64,000 nt of DNA. Source: Symsagittifera roscoffensis. Lineage: Eukaryota; Xenacoelomorpha; Acoela; Convolutidae. The translations under genes were made by a program, and so were the position numbers. The stretch is taken from NCBI RefSeq assembly GCF_963678635.1, contig NC_087065.1, positions 66,557,374 through 66,621,373 on the forward strand. The letters run 5' to 3'. Of the stretch, positions 11,537 through 23,800 are shown piece by piece. The notes beneath the pieces are model-generated. The model was given only the letters and a program-made list of their open reading frames with translations. It was not told where the DNA came from and did no database searches. The number at the start of each line of letters is the position of its first letter. Position 1 is the first letter of the stretch.

Positions 11537-11808
11537 TCCATCTTCTAAAAAAGATAAAAATGAAAGGAGTTTTGAGAGATCAAGAGGACGACAAAAAAAC
11601 TAATTGCTAGAAGAGACAGACCATAACTTTGACTTTTTGCAAACCATAACTATGCTAAACCCATACTAAACCCGCACCATAAACCCGGATCATAATCGAT
11701 TATATTGTCATAGTATGGTCAGCATCTATAAAATGACAAAATAATCTCTTATAATTCGTTAAAAATGGATTAAAACCCTAATATTTTTTTATCCCAATAA
11801 AATCCATT

Positions 11809-11853
11809 GTAATCGGTTATAATCGATTATAACCGATTATAATCGATTATAAT
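11809..11853. repeat. Short palindromic array (TAATCGATTAT type)
   Basis: Four consecutive 11-bp units of the form TAATCGATTAT, each a near-perfect palindrome around ATCGAT, with a single related unit upstream at about 11692. The array is repeated at 12545-12590 and 33019-33063. Confidence 0.75.
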
Positions 11854-12039
11854 GAATTTTTTCGTTGGGTCATTCATGAAATTTACAATTTTATTCAAAA
11901 TTATCTCATTTCCGGTTTAGTGTAGTTGCTACGTGTTATATTTCATAAAATGTTACATTTAAGAAAAAAAATTACATTTTTTCGTCTCTACTTTTTCTAA
12001 TTTATCGCAGTTTAACACTTTTTTTACACCACCCCCCCT

Positions 12040-12160
12040 CCCCCCCAGCCAGTTAACACACTATGATTGCGAAAAGAAGAAACTAAAATATAACACGAAT
12101 ATGCAGTAACCAAGTAACAACATGCGAATCAGAACGACAAGCAATACAACTTTGTAGAAA
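12040..12160 (+). pseudogene. Start of second Env-like family, copy 1
   Basis: After a C/T tract ending in CAG comes QLTHYDCEKKKLK, clearly homologous to LVTHYDCEENEQK of the first Env-like family near 2790. The frame breaks within about 40 codons and the sequence then jumps into the duplicated 0.5-kb block. The uninterrupted counterpart is at 33250. Confidence 0.5.
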
Positions 12161-12544
12161 AACAAGCAATACAACTTTGTAGTCGAAACCACAGAGCTAA
12201 AGTCAAAGTTCCACAATAGGAAACGTCCAATCGAAATCATTAAATCAAAGAATTACTACAAACGAGAATGATCCATCTTCTAGAAAAGATAAAAATGAAA
12301 GGAGTTTTGAGAGATCAAGAGGACGACAAAAAAACTAATTGCTAGAAGAGACAGACCATAACTTTGCCTTTTTGCAAACCATAACTTTACTCAACCCATA
12401 CTAAACCCGCACCGAGCGCCCATGGATCATAATCGATTACATTGTCATAGTATGGTCAGCATCTATAAAAGGACAAACAATCTATTATAATCCATTAAAA
12501 ATGGATTATAATCCTAATATTTTTTTATCCCGATAAAATCCATT

Positions 12545-12590
12545 GTAATCGATTATAATCGATTATAACCGATTATAATCGATTATAATG
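12545..12590. repeat. Short palindromic array, second copy
   Basis: Same TAATCGATTAT-type array as at 11809, carried within the duplicated 0.5-kb block. One unit reads ACCGAT instead of ATCGAT, as in the other arrays. Confidence 0.75.
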
Positions 12591-12688
12591 AATTTTTTCG
12601 AGTGGTTATTCATGAAATTTACATTTTTATTCAAAATTATCTCATTTCCTGTTTAGTGTAGTTGCTACGTGTTATGTTTCATAAAATG

Positions 12689-14304
12689 TTACAACTTGCA
12701 AGCGACTTTACAGACGAAACAATGAAAAACCAAGGACTTCAATTACCTAGTAAGAATAAGCAAGGATACTGGCACCCCGAACGAAGTACCCAGGCAACCA
12801 TTGTTTTATTCACTGAAGAGACTTACATCACTTTCAATTGCTAGAAACCAAGAACAAATCGTAAAAAGTCACAAAAAAAAATTCATAGTCTTATACCGTT
12901 TGATCAGATACACCCACACAGAACATACTCATTTAAAAAAAAGACCGAACAATACAAGAAATTGAACGTAACTTAACACGATTTAAAATAAGATCAGAAA
13001 CAGAATTTCCATGCAAAAGTTGAAAAACATTATTTAACACCCAAGCAACCCTAGTTGAATACGAAAAAAGATCTGATAGGAAAAGAGCAAAACTCATAAA
13101 TTCTGGCCACGATACAAACCAAAGCCGAGACGATGAAATGTTTTTATTATCACTCTCGCTCCACAAAAACAATGGAAAAATAGGAGGAACTTTCCTTCCA
13201 GAAAGTTGTGATGGCACACATCTTCAAGATCTATCACTAATGAACCACAAAGGTTTTAGCTTAACCCATTGTGAGACACATCTAAATATGAAGCTTAATC
13301 ACGCTAAAATGTTGAATGCTCCCGTAACCATCTTACCTAAAATTCAGATTCTCTCTAAACCGACTGTAGCTCTACACTTTCACACTTTTCCCGTTCTCTT
13401 CCTGAAATACCGAGCCCAATGACCGTCGTCCAATAAGAACATAATTTAGATAATTCTATTCAGCACCAACAAAAATCCATTTAAAAAAATCAACCGCTTA
13501 AAATCCACCATTTAACCCATTCAACCTCATCATCAGGAACATCAACATCATCCATTTGCAATATTCACACCTGTGCACAGCGTATACTCAAGAGAAATAA
13601 TTAACCTACAAATCCGCCTATGTTTTAATCATTGTACTTTCACAAACACGACGAACCACATTCAACGCCATATTACTCATAAGTTTTTGCTTGTGATCCT
13701 TCCATGTTCCCGCCAATACTGCTATTACGAATTAGAACCTCAAAATCAATGCGATTCTCCTTCGACGAACACTCACTATTCACTACGCTCCCTTGGCGTA
13801 GTTTCTACAGTTTTGCTAGCCCGCTTCTTATAAAACTCCCCAAAACCGAAAACGGTGAACTTTATATGACAGCCTTCCTCAACTCACTAACGCTAAGCAT
13901 ATGAAAGATTTTACTAATTTTGGATTATCGCATGTTCTCAATCGAATCATGGCACGCAAATCAAATCAGTTTGTCATTGCACACTATCATCACACTGTCA
14001 TCCGCTACATGGAAGACTCATCAATCGACGCAGACCCCGCAACTCACCGAAAATTTTATTGTTAGGACTGACTTTTTTCGATATGCACAGCTTCAACAAA
14101 AGTTTTGATCATGCTATTGAGCAGGCGCTTAAGAACATCAAAGCATACGTACTTCCTCATTTTCCTCACTCCAAAAGAACGCAATTTTTACTGTTCGCAC
14201 GGAGTCATTTTAGAAACAAAATTAACTCAAAGGCACTTTTTTATCGTTTCATCCTAAGACAAACGTTAGGAAATTCACCACCTTCACGTAACTTAAATCA
14301 TTGA
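12689..14304 (+). pseudogene. Second Env-like family, middle and later part, copy 1
   Basis: Opens with SDFTDETMKNQGLQLPSKNK (12695-12754), which aligns to the block at about 3360-3420 in the first family with 11 identical residues of 19, including QG, LP, KN and QGY. The cysteine in LPCKN is serine here. Downstream (13573-14304) are several open pieces in different frames, all shared with copy 2, including HSFNKSFDHAIEQALKN. Many stops and frame changes make it a pseudogene. The later part is assigned only by position and shared order. Confidence 0.4.
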
Positions 14305-14450
14305 TATCTGTTTACAGTTTCTAAACTACATAATCCTACTTCTTAGGCTTCTTCTATTACATCGAAATCACTAACCTACCCTGCATCCTCCGTAACAACG
14401 ATCCCGTCAGTCAAACGCACATCTTTTGCCCCCTCACTAATACGTACCCA

Positions 14451-14726
14451 TTGAAGATTCCTCTCTCAATTTTTAAACTGCATAAATGTATAAAACCTGT
14501 TGAAATACGACTGTTAGAAAATATCAACGGCACTACATTTAGCAACAATTGTTATAAAATAAATCAAAACACTGAGCACGTTTTAACTGTATCAGGAGAA
14601 GAAAAAATATCATCAGGGCACTTGAACATTAAAATCATCAGCCAAATTATACGCATTAGGAAAATAATCTGCATGTTAGCAATGCATATAATGCAGTCAA
14701 CTACTACGATCACCTACTATCTATAA
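14451..14726 (+). pseudogene. Open fragment after second Env-like pseudogene
   Basis: A 91-codon open stretch with a possible N-glycosylation motif (ENINGTTFSNNCY) and two cysteines, which would suit a surface protein. The counterpart at about 35546-35720 has the same residues but extra stops, so it is not maintained. No domain is recognised. Confidence 0.25.
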
Positions 14727-14729
14727 TAA

Positions 14730-15290
14730 TTAATTTTGTTAATGAAGTTTTCTCCGACCCCGAGAAAAAATGATTTTGTTAAATACTCATTACTTTTGAA
14801 AATTTACAAAACAGTAAAAGATTTTTAAAAAAATAGTACAAAAAACAGAAACAAATCTGTACAAATTTCAAAAAAATGCTAATTGGTTGCAGTAAAATTC
14901 TATCGGGAAAAAAAATTTTGAGAAAAATGAAATCAAAGCATCTATGAGAACACAGAGAAGTCAACACCTGTCTCGCTACTCGATGAATGCAAACGAGTAA
15001 ATGATAATGCACCTAGTGTCGCTCTAATTTACAAAATCGACATTTAAATAACACATCTCACACAATATCTCCTTCTTCAATACGATCTTTTGGATTCACA
15101 ACCATCTCTCAACTCATGACATAATTTCGCTCACCCAGTGAACCCATACTTTTCTCAAAGAAATTTAAAATACCCCACCATCATTCACAAGAAAAACTCT
15201 GAATTGAAAAAATGTTCAAGCACAATTTTTATCAAAAATGCTAGCAATTTTCATCAATAAGGCTAAGTAATTGCAGTGAGTTCTATCGAA
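14730..15290. other. AT-rich non-coding stretch
   Basis: Shared in part with 35815-36000 and 37030-37350. Compared with copy 2, about 1.03 kb is missing here at about 14950 (equivalent to 36000-37030). I see no gene. Confidence 0.5.
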
Positions 15291-15465
15291 AAAAAAATAA
15301 AAGAAAAAAGTAAATAATAGTAGATTTGTAGTAAAGATGTCATACACTGTAAAAAAATTAACGAACTTTTTTTAAAATATACATAAGGCTAGACTTTTGT
15401 TTTTGTGTCCCTAGATTTGAAAGTTCTTCAATTCGCCCCTTCAATAGCCCATTTTTCACAAACCA

Positions 15466-15476
15466 TCTCTCGCTCT

Positions 15477-15507
<31 letters not shown>
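15466..15507. repeat. CT microsatellite
   Basis: Run of CT dinucleotides with few interruptions upstream of an LTR-like repeat start. Equivalent tracts lie at 16062-16117, 36121-36175 and 37543-37597. Confidence 0.9.
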
Positions 15508-16061
15508 TGATACTCTGAGCAAGTTTCGCATGTAAGAAAAAAGTGAATGAATATATTCAAATTTGGCTAATTAACTGATAACAATTTTAAATATCTTTCA
15601 CACATTTCAAAATTCCCCTTAACCCGGTTGGAATAAGGAACTAAGCTTAGATGACCAACGCAGCTTACTAACAACACCGCCCGAATAGCTAGTATGGAAA
15701 ATTCGAGCTATACCCGATTCCAGCTATACACAAACCAGATTCAAACTGGATAAAACATTCTTTTGTGAGACCACATGAAAACTTAAAATTTAATACTAAC
15801 TGAAGACAAACCTTGTTAACAAGAAGACACATCCAAAGAAATAAAAGACAAAACACCTGCTACAAAAGGAAGAAAAGTTTATAAACAAGTAAAGACTCTA
15901 CTCATGAGACGAGAAGAAAAAAGTAAATATTAGTAGATTTGTAGTAAAGATGTCATACACTGTAGAAAAAAATAACAAACTTTATTTAAAAAATACATAA
16001 GGCTAGACTTTTGTTTTTGTGTCCCAGTTCACCCCTTCAATAGCCCATTTTTCACAAACTA

Positions 16062-16081
16062 TCTCTCTCTCTTTTCTCTCA

Positions 16082-16117
<36 letters not shown>
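16062..16117. repeat. CT microsatellite
   Basis: Second CT tract in the locally duplicated block, interrupted by TTT and AC, at the same distance from the following LTR-like start as the first tract. Confidence 0.9.
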
Positions 16118-16119
<2 letters not shown>

Positions 16120-16227
16120 ATACTCTGAGCAAGTTTCGCATGTAGAAATTAGTGAATGAATATATTCAAATTTGGCTAACTAACTGCTAACAATTTTAAA
16201 TATCTTTCACACATTACAAAATTCCCC

Positions 16228-17610
16228 TTGACCCGGTTGGAATAAGGAACTAAGCTTAGATGACCAACGCAGCTTACTAACACCACCGCCCGAAGAACTA
16301 GTACCGAAAATTCCAGCAATACCCGATTCCAGCTATACACAAACCAGATTCAAACTGGATAAAACATTCTTTTGTGAGACCACATGAAAGCTTAAAATTC
16401 AATACTAACTGAAGACAAACCTTGTTAACAAGAAGACACATCCAAAAAAATAAAAGACAAAACACCTGCTACAAAAGAAAGAAAAGTTTATAAACAAGTA
16501 AAGACTATACTCAAGAGACGCTCTCAAGAATATTCCAACTACACTCACACACCAGTGATTGACGTCTTGATCATGCTGTATAGCTGGTCCCAGCCATTGC
16601 GCTAGAACCACGTTCAGACCCAATCCACTAATTTTTTACCATGATGAGCTATAATGTGAGCAATTCTTCAAAATAACCGAATTAAGTTAAAAAACTTTTT
16701 CGAAAATTTTTTTTATAGATAAAAAATGAACCTGGATTTTGAAAAGTGTAGCTATTTCTATTTTAATGATTTCACAGGGCAAAAAGAACGAACAGAAAAA
16801 GAGAGATGAAAACTCGACTAAATACCCTAGAGTGATTGGCAAATCTAATGTTATTGCTTGCACTAGTCACATTTCTCGCATGATATAAAGTATGGAGCCA
16901 GAACGGCAGCAAAGCTGTCCAAAGAAAAAAAAATAATAGCTGACTCAGAATTGAACCCGAACGTGCGGAACCTTGTCACTGGGTGCTTCACTCACAGAAA
17001 TCAACTCTTGTCTCGCTACTCGATCAATGCGAACGAGTAGTTGTAATGCACGTTGTCTCGATCTAAAATCGACCCTTCAATAACACATATCTGGAACTTC
17101 TATAAGATCTTCTGGATTCACAAGCATCACTCAAATCTCATGACATAAATTCGCTCACCCACTGAACCCATACTCTCCTCAAAGAAGTTAAAAGATACCC
17201 CATCCATCGATCGCAAGAAAAACTCTGAAGTGAAAAATTTCTAAGCCCCGGATGGCTCGAACCAGTTCAAAAAAAGTATTTGAGTATTTATTTTATACCT
17301 TAATTTTTTTTCACTGTAAAGTATTTAGAACTAATCAATCATGACCGATTACTAAAACTTATAATAAATTGAAAAGCTGAAATTATTCGTAGTTTCAGCC
17401 AGAGTAAAAATCCTTCAACTTATAGAATCATCTCAACTTGTCTCGTTCTCTCCTCTAAACTCGCAAGAAAATAGTATACACAAGATCTTTTGAGACTAGG
17501 AAATATGAGATTAAGATTAGGACCGGTATTAGACTAAGAAGTTGCACGAATCTATCCGGCCGAAAATAAGATGCGTGACGAGTAGACGGTGTACCTTATT
17601 ACTCTATGAG
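16228..17610 (+). repeat. Diverged LTR-like repeat L3, copy 1
   Basis: Begins ACCCGGTTGGAATAAGG and ends near AGACGGTGTACC. It is collinear with L1 at 9095-10575 but strongly diverged except in the 3' block around TATCCGGCCGAAAATAAGAT. It carries the diverged hairpin at 17376-17399. Its partner is 37708-39070. Confidence 0.55.
17376..17399 (+). ncRNA. Diverged LTR hairpin with UUCG loop
   Basis: GCTGAAATTA, loop TTCG, TAGTTTCAGC: ten pairs including one T-G wobble. Relative to the L1 hairpin the second pair has changed on both sides, so pairing is kept. The copy at 38851-38874 keeps nine pairs. Confidence 0.5.
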
Positions 17611-17822
17611 CACAGTAGACGGTGAACTCAATTTGCTGGAGAGGACAGTTTAATAAACAAAACGAATTGATGTTAAAGGCAAGTTGGACAGTACCGCTAT
17701 AAAAAAAAACTGAAACCCTCGACATGAACATAAACTTGAAATCATTACAAAATAACCTTAGTGATGCCCACAGAACCAGAAAGTGGAGATATTAATTTAA
17801 TCGACAACACACCAGGACCATA
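17611..17822 (+). repeat. Leader fragment following L3, copy 1 only
   Basis: About 210 bp nearly identical to 10590-10785 and 31130-31315, ending abruptly after CACCAGGACCATA. Copy 2 lacks it: its L3 ends near 39070 and goes straight to the pre-TRPM sequence. Confidence 0.7.
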
Positions 17823-18206
17823 GATTTACAAGCGCCGGACCTAAACTTACAACTTTTAGTTTGAGTCAGAGGTAACTCATAATTTTTTTTAGTTTGAGGG
17901 AGTTTATTGCAAAGTTTTTTTTTTTTAAATGTCTATTCTTGTATGTGGCCAAACTAATTTATAAGCTTTTTGAGACGCGGATATCTGGAACAAATTCGAA
18001 GAAATTTGTTCTTTTTTTCTTTTCGAAGAGCAATTTCTCTCAAATTTTCTTTCTTGAGAAATTTTATAAGTTTGGTGAATCAAAACGAGATGTCAAGGAA
18101 CTTTTTGGTTGATGAGATTAAAATTTGAAATAAGGGTGCCTATGTGTTTTTCTCTTTTAAAACATTGATGAAGAACAAAACTAAATTTAACCACTATTTT
18201 TTTCAG
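17823..18206 (+). other. Probable intron sequence upstream of TRPM exon
   Basis: AT-rich sequence shared with 39100-39454 and ending in a T-rich tract and CAG at 18204-18206. A 72-codon open stretch here (17894-18112) is phenylalanine/lysine-rich, is not conserved in copy 2, and is not treated as coding. Confidence 0.5.
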
Positions 18207-18425
18207 AATTTCAAGCTGAACCCCGAGTAGGCGAGTACTATGTGATAGTATATGTAGTTATTGCTGGCATGGAGGAAATGCGCCAACTCTTCGATACTGA
18301 TACTCTGGATGCAAGCCTCAATAAGAACTTGAAAATTTTCTTCAACTCCGAATGGAATTACGTGGACTTGATAGCTACCAAAACCTTCTTCATAGGAGCA
18401 GCCACGCGTTTCAACCCAAATTGGG
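18207..18425 (+). CDS. TRPM-family cation channel exon (S2-S3), copy 1
   Basis: Internal exon of a TRPM-type channel, a plasma-membrane or vesicular cation channel with six membrane segments per subunit. The translation GEYYVIVYVVIAGMEEMRQ matches the S2 region of TRPM proteins (typically EWIVISY...EK-REI), and FFNSEWNYVDLIATKTFFIG matches S3 (typically YWN--DL-AI--F--G). The acceptor is a T tract plus CAG at 18204-18206 and the donor is G|GTGAGC at 18426. The exon is 219 nt, phase 1 at both ends, so its loss or repeat keeps the frame. It joins 18663-18821 across a 237-bp intron. No S1, pore, S6 or TRP-box exon is recognised in the window. Copy 2 is 39455-39673 with five amino-acid differences. 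The subfamily looks closer to TRPM1/3/6/7 than to TRPM2/8, judged from recalled motifs only. Confidence 0.85.
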
Positions 18426-18662
18426 GTGAGCCTGATTAACCAATTTAGCCTGTTGGATAATTTTGTAGTTTTAAAATTCAATTTTTAAATCGCTCTTTTA
18501 AAGAATATGGATCTTTACATCAGATGTTTTTTGTATTATCAACTTTACTCCTACTGTAGTTTACTCCTACAGCACGAGGCATTGTTTTAATGTTGCGAAC
18601 TTTTCCTAAAAAATTATAAAAAAAAAATTTTCAAAATTTTTGGGATTTCTGCTGTTCTGCAG

Positions 18663-18821
18663 GTCTGTTGGGCGTGGCTCATGGATTCTACGTGTGCTCT
18701 TTGACGATGTTCATTATTAGACTTTATAGTGCTTATCAGAAGCACGAGTATTTGGGACTGAAAGTAGTCATGATTGCCAAAATGATTCCAGACCTCATAT
18801 ACTTCATCTGCATAGCAATAG
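18663..18821 (+). CDS. TRPM-family cation channel exon (S4 to start of S5), copy 1
   Basis: Continues the preceding exon: the split glycine codon (G|GT) leads into LLGVAHGFYVCSLTMFIIRL (S4) and then YLGLKVVMIAKMIPDLIYFI, the S4-S5 linker and beginning of S5. The LG--V-MI-KM--D--YF pattern is characteristic of TRPM channels. The acceptor is TTCTGCAG and the donor G|GTAAGT, both strong. The exon is 159 nt and phase 1 on both sides. The downstream pore-region exon is not visible, so the gene either continues beyond the window or is broken. Changes between the two copies are four synonymous to one replacement (tyrosine/serine), suggesting some purifying selection. Confidence 0.87.
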
Positions 18822-19799
18822 GTAAGTTTATGATTACCCATTAAAAGTTTCCTTGACAAATAAAAATGATATAACCATTAGCATTTCAAGCATTATAGCA
18901 TAAATATTTGAGGCTGAATATAAACAAAAGCTCACAAAATGACTCTTCAGAAAATAAAAGTAGAAAAAATACAAAAAGAATTTCATGCAGACAGCTCATT
19001 CCAAAATATTTAATTCAAATTTCAAAAAAGCTTTTAGATCAAAATTTCGTTTGCCTCTACTTTTCTGCTTCCTGCTGAAACCGAGTTCGCTAAGAGTTTG
19101 TTTACGTTTTAAAATGAGAAAATGGTTTTTGGTGCAACTGCAACAAATTGTGTATTGATGGTTCAAAAGTGTTTTATCAATTTTTGAAAATCAGCAGCAA
19201 GTACTCAATCTACAATAAACGGTGCATTAAAAAGAACAAAATTGAACATTCTCAAAAAATGTGTCTTCACAGAAATAACTAATTCACGCTAACTAATCTC
19301 ACAAAGTTTGTTTGCACAATGTTTGCAAAATTCAACAGCGTCTTGTTTAGGAAGGGTAAATAATTCTGACTGAACTGTTTCTTGAGGTTTGCAAGCTGTT
19401 ACTTGAATTTTAACAGTTGTATGCTAACCAAAAAAAGGTTGCTTGTATCAAAATGACGCCCTGAAAGTTCTGACTGACCTTAAATTTTCTCGGAGTAGGA
19501 TACAATTTTAAAAGCAAGGAGGTAAATTTATTTAAAAAAACAAAGATCTCCCTACACGCTATTTAACAAAAAAAGTAAATTTTAGCATTTAGTAACGTTC
19601 TAATGGGAACAAACAGTATGCTTTATTGTTCCGATTTTCGATACGGAAGTAACGGAATATTTGTGCTCGGGGTGGGTTTTTTTTTCTTCTGACAAATTTC
19701 GACTTTTTAACTAGCCATTTTTGACAGAACTTTTTTATATTAATCGAAAGGTATTATTCTCCTGAGCTCAAAATTGAAAAGATATTTTACCAGTGATCA

Positions 19800-20285
19800 T
19801 TTTTCGTAATGTTACGGGAGCTTAAAGATTGGCATTTTGGCCAATTTGGGACAATCAATGCGCGATATATTTCGCGCTATTAACGCGTAAGCGGAGAGTT
19901 AATCCGTGTTAGAAGTCGTTCCAAGTTGGTTGAAAATAGCTTATTTGCCATATTTAGTTTGTTACAAGGAGCAAGATCTATCATTTTGTACTTTATATGG
20001 CGCGTGGGGGATAATTTTCACAAAAAATTTCAAATTTTAGGAAAAAATTTTATCAGTTTGTTTTATTTCATTTAATTTTTCCATGTTATTACTGCTCCAT
20101 AGACCTTAAGAGGCAGTCGGAACATTCAGGGTCTCGCCCTGATACGAGCAGTCTTGTTTCAATTAGGAACTATTTCTAAGCTGAATTAAATTTCCGCTTA
20201 CGAGATATCAGCACGAATTAGCTCGCGTGTTAACTGTCCCAAATTAGCCAAAATGAAAATCCTTAATTCCCATTGTATTACAATA
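19800..20285. mobile_element. MITE-like element with diverged terminal inverted repeats, copy 1
   Basis: CATTTTGGCCAATTTGGGAC at 19833 is mirrored by its reverse complement (one mismatch) at about 20236-20256. The similarity continues inward for about 90 bp (GCGTAAGCGGA pattern on both sides) and a little outward. There is no coding capacity. This fits a short non-autonomous DNA transposon. Exact ends and target duplication are unclear. Partner: 41050-41535. Confidence 0.5.
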
Positions 20286-20639
20286 TTTATAGGGAGAAAA
20301 AAACAAATCACCCGGAGTGCAATTATCTTGTCACTATTCAAAAATTTGGAACGTTGAACTATGCAATTTCGATAAATGCAGGCTACTGCACAATCCGGTC
20401 TCAACAGAATTATACTCATTCAAAACGTATTCTTAGAACAACATTTTTCCAATACAAACACAATCAAAGCGTTCTATTTATAAATCAAATGAAGTTGACA
20501 TTTCGAATTGTAAATTGAGTCGAAAAAGCTAGGTTGAGCCAAAACTTTTTTTAAAATCAATCAAGTATTAAAACATTTCTAGGGACTTGATCATAATAAT
20601 TGGCGAACAAAAAAATGGAAAATATGCTGCAAAGTTTTC

Positions 20640-20850
20640 AAATCGTCAATGACCACGGGAAATTAAAAAACACTTTTTATTTCAAGAGTTTCTTTTCAAA
20701 AGAAACAAAGTACTGCTTGAACTATTTCTTTTTAGTTAAACTTTTGAACCATTTTTCAAATTGACTTTCAACTGTTTTTGTTTTGGGTCCTTCGGCCATG
20801 ACTTTTTTGCCCATTCGGTCCTTCACCCATGAGAATAGCATCGCTATTCT
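20640..20850. mobile_element. Single arm of fold-back element family, copy 1
   Basis: Resembles the right arm of the fold-back element at 50760-51735, including TTTTTGTTTTGGGTCCTTCGG and GCCCATTCGGTCCTTC, but without a matching inverted partner. It is followed by a small palindrome (AGAATAGCATCGCTATTCT) at about 20832. Partner: 41880-42110. Confidence 0.5.
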
Positions 20851-23800
20851 ATGCTATTGACTCATTTCGCTGGCATGAACGAATTTCGAACTCGATTGAG
20901 CGGCGTATTAAATGATGGTGAAAACATTCTAGGGAAGAACCAGCCCGGCTTAACCACAAATAACTGTTATAAGTTTTTTAAAGATAATTACACACTTTCT
21001 ACGATATTCCACAAGTACAGAAAAATGCACGATGTTCTATGATTAGTAATCAGTTTGTATATTTAATTGCTCCAAGGGTCTCGTAGCCGAACAGAAAAGT
21101 GTTTCGTAGCCGAACCTGGTTATTCAAAGCTAGAATCACCAAAAGTTTAACGACCTTCGCATGAACACTGCATTGAAAATGACCTGAAAATTAATGTAAT
21201 ACAAAAACGATATTACAAGTTCTGAAAATAGCAAACTCCTAAACTTGGCGAAAGTTCTCACAAATGCTGCTTTTTTGAATTTGAAACTTCAATTAGTCAT
21301 CCATTGTCAAAGGCTTACAGTATTATGCAACAAAAAAAATATTGGCTTTTGAGCGTTTCCGAGGATGTAATTTTAAAGAGAAACAGAAAAAATCCAAATT
21401 TTAATCATCCAAGATTACGTTAAAAACTAGAATTTTTTTTTATGCAAAAAATTTTTTTGAAAAGCTTGATTGTTGAGCAAACGTTTTGTTTTATGCTTGA
21501 GAAAAAGTATAAAAGAAATTGGGACATTTTCGAAACTACTGTAATGCCAGCAAAAAAAAATTTAAGGAATTTCCAATTTTGGATTTTTTATAACTAGTTT
21601 TTCTTGCGAACAAAACTGCAAAAATCTTGACACCACGATGACTTTTATGCCGAAACAAGAAAAAATTCTTTTCAACTTTGATTGCACCATTTAAGAAAAA
21701 ATTCATTAAATTCATATCTCTAGCACTCTTATGTGAATTACTTCATGGATTAATGAGCATTTTTTGTCTATGTAGGTCACTCTGGGAATGTTACCGCTTT
21801 TGTATGTTTTTCTTGGGTATCAAAATTAATTGTGAAAGTTTTATGATTAAACATGGATAACATTTCGATGGTCATCCAGAGATAACATATCGACTGCCAA
21901 ATTTTTAGTGATTGGTTTTAAAAACATTAACACATTTGAAAACAAAAAAAATATTCTCTATGAATAAATTTGCCCTGATGATCGAAGTCAATCGATAAAA
22001 GAACTGTTCCAGCAAATATTTTGAGAAAATTACAGCTCCACTCTATTCTTAGGACTTTCATTAGCAGTTGTGTTCTGTGTAAATTGGTCCATTTTTTCTG
22101 GTATAAGCTACCAAGAACTTGTAATGTATATGACGCCGAAACAATTTGACCATTTCTCGAAACCAGACTAAGCAATTCGTTGAGTTCTAGTTTCTGTCAT
22201 CTTTCCGCGGCATAGATAGTAGTCAAGCTAATCAGCTTCACAAAGATCTAACTTGAGCACATAATTTCAAACTCTTTAATTTGTTCGCGAAATTTTTTTC
22301 ACAGCAAGAACAAATCTACAACTTATTTTAATATACTCAGTAATTGACGCCTTCAAAACAAGCTGATTCAAATTTTCGCCAGACGATGCCCTTTCAAATA
22401 GTTTCTTCTACTTTTGTCAAAATTTAAATTTGTGTCTTAAATAGACGCAGAGGGAACAAAAAAAACGTGACAAAAATTTTCGTTCACTTGCTCATTGAGA
22501 AAAAAAATAGCATCTTCTATGTCCCGTGACTGTAATTCTGCATTGACTCGCTTCAGCCAACATACATTGACAGTCAAGATATTTAGGAAGAAAAATGTGA
22601 TAGTCACAAACAAAGAACACTAACAGGATAATAGTTTTCACCAATTTCATTATGTATACAACACGAAAAAAAACACCTATTGGCCCAATTATCTCGTAAC
22701 TGAATACTGGAGCAGGAAAAGCCGCTAAGTAATTAGTTAAATTGATGGGCTAGAGTAGCCACCGATATTATTGATTGTTTGCTTCCATCAAAATAAAAAC
22801 ATATATCTAAATGTACCGTAGTTGTCCATGGACTAAGGTTTCACGCGACCAGATAGTTTCATTTGGTCGTGGGTTTGCTCATCTTTATTTGAGGATTTGA
22901 TTCCAAAACATTGCTCGGATAATCCATGACAAAATGCTGATTGTGTTTGAGAAACAGAAATTTTTATGAAGGGGACTGGGTCGACATTACTCTTCCTCAA
23001 AAATTCCGTCCAAATGGTATGGTTAGATGGTGTTTTGTCTTAATAAATTTACCACACTGTCTTCTGTGGGTCAATCTTGTTTCAACTTATTTCACTATAA
23101 AGTTGTATTGGTAAGCATTCATTGTACATCATATATTACTGCTTTGAGATAGGTTATAAATACAGTTCTTCCTGTATCTATCTTAATTTTTGGTTGGTGA
23201 TATGGGATTTATGGTTTCAAGTCTAATGAATCAACCCACAAGACTGATAAACACTAAATTAAATTTTTTTGAATTTTTTTGATTTCATGTTTTACTATAA
23301 AATTAACATCTTAGAAAAGAATTGATAAAATTGTTTAGCTTGAACAAACGATTCCGTTTTTTGTGAAAGTAAAGTCAAATCTTGATGATGCTAATTAGTT
23401 AGTGCTGGTTTCTCTGAACCCAATGAACCCGAATCTAGCAGTTCGATTAGATTTTTGGATTTACAGTGAGACCTGGAGAGAAATTTTGATTTTGGTTATG
23501 AACACGAGTAAAAAAAATAGATACTGCATTTTCTCAAGGCTGGATCGAATCAATCAAAAGGTTGCTAAACACTGAATGAATTATTACATTTGGAAACCAA
23601 TGAATTGAAACCGCTCTTTGATTCCAATCCTTTGACCATAAACAAAGATTTTTCTTCGTCTGAAATCAATTGAGGTTAAACAAGCAGATAAAAATGGCCT
23701 GAAAAAAGTTTTTATTTTTATATGCTCTTTTTATTTGAAAATTGATCCTGGGGTTCACCAAAGAATCATCATCCATCATGATCAATTAACAACAACTTAA

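Larger units (their letters stand above)
11430..12688 (+). repeat. About 0.5-kb direct repeat pair unique to copy 1 of the large duplication
   Basis: The block from about 11430 to 11935 (starting GCAATACAACTTTGTAG) recurs from about 12164 to 12688. Copy 2 has the block once (32676-33167). The second copy here sits between two pieces of the Env-like pseudogene and replaces about 0.45 kb of it that copy 2 still has (33350-33790). Confidence 0.8.
15290..16530 (+). repeat. About 0.62-kb tandem duplication with LTR-like 5' ends and CT tracts
   Basis: The block starting near GAAAAAAGTAAATA at about 15302 recurs from about 15915. Each copy contains a CT microsatellite and a start of the LTR-like repeat (AACCCGGTTGGAATAAGG at about 15620, ACCCGGTTGGAATAAGG at about 16230). 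Copy 2 of the large duplication has the block once. Confidence 0.75.

Noticed and set aside
16930-17000. tRNA-like B-box words in L3 (and 38410-38470)
   Set aside because: A GGTTCAATTC-type word is present on the reverse strand, but no anticodon or acceptor stems could be formed.
20273-20518. 81-codon open frame next to the MITE-like element
   Set aside because: Partly inside the element, start lost in copy 2, and changes do not favour synonymous sites.
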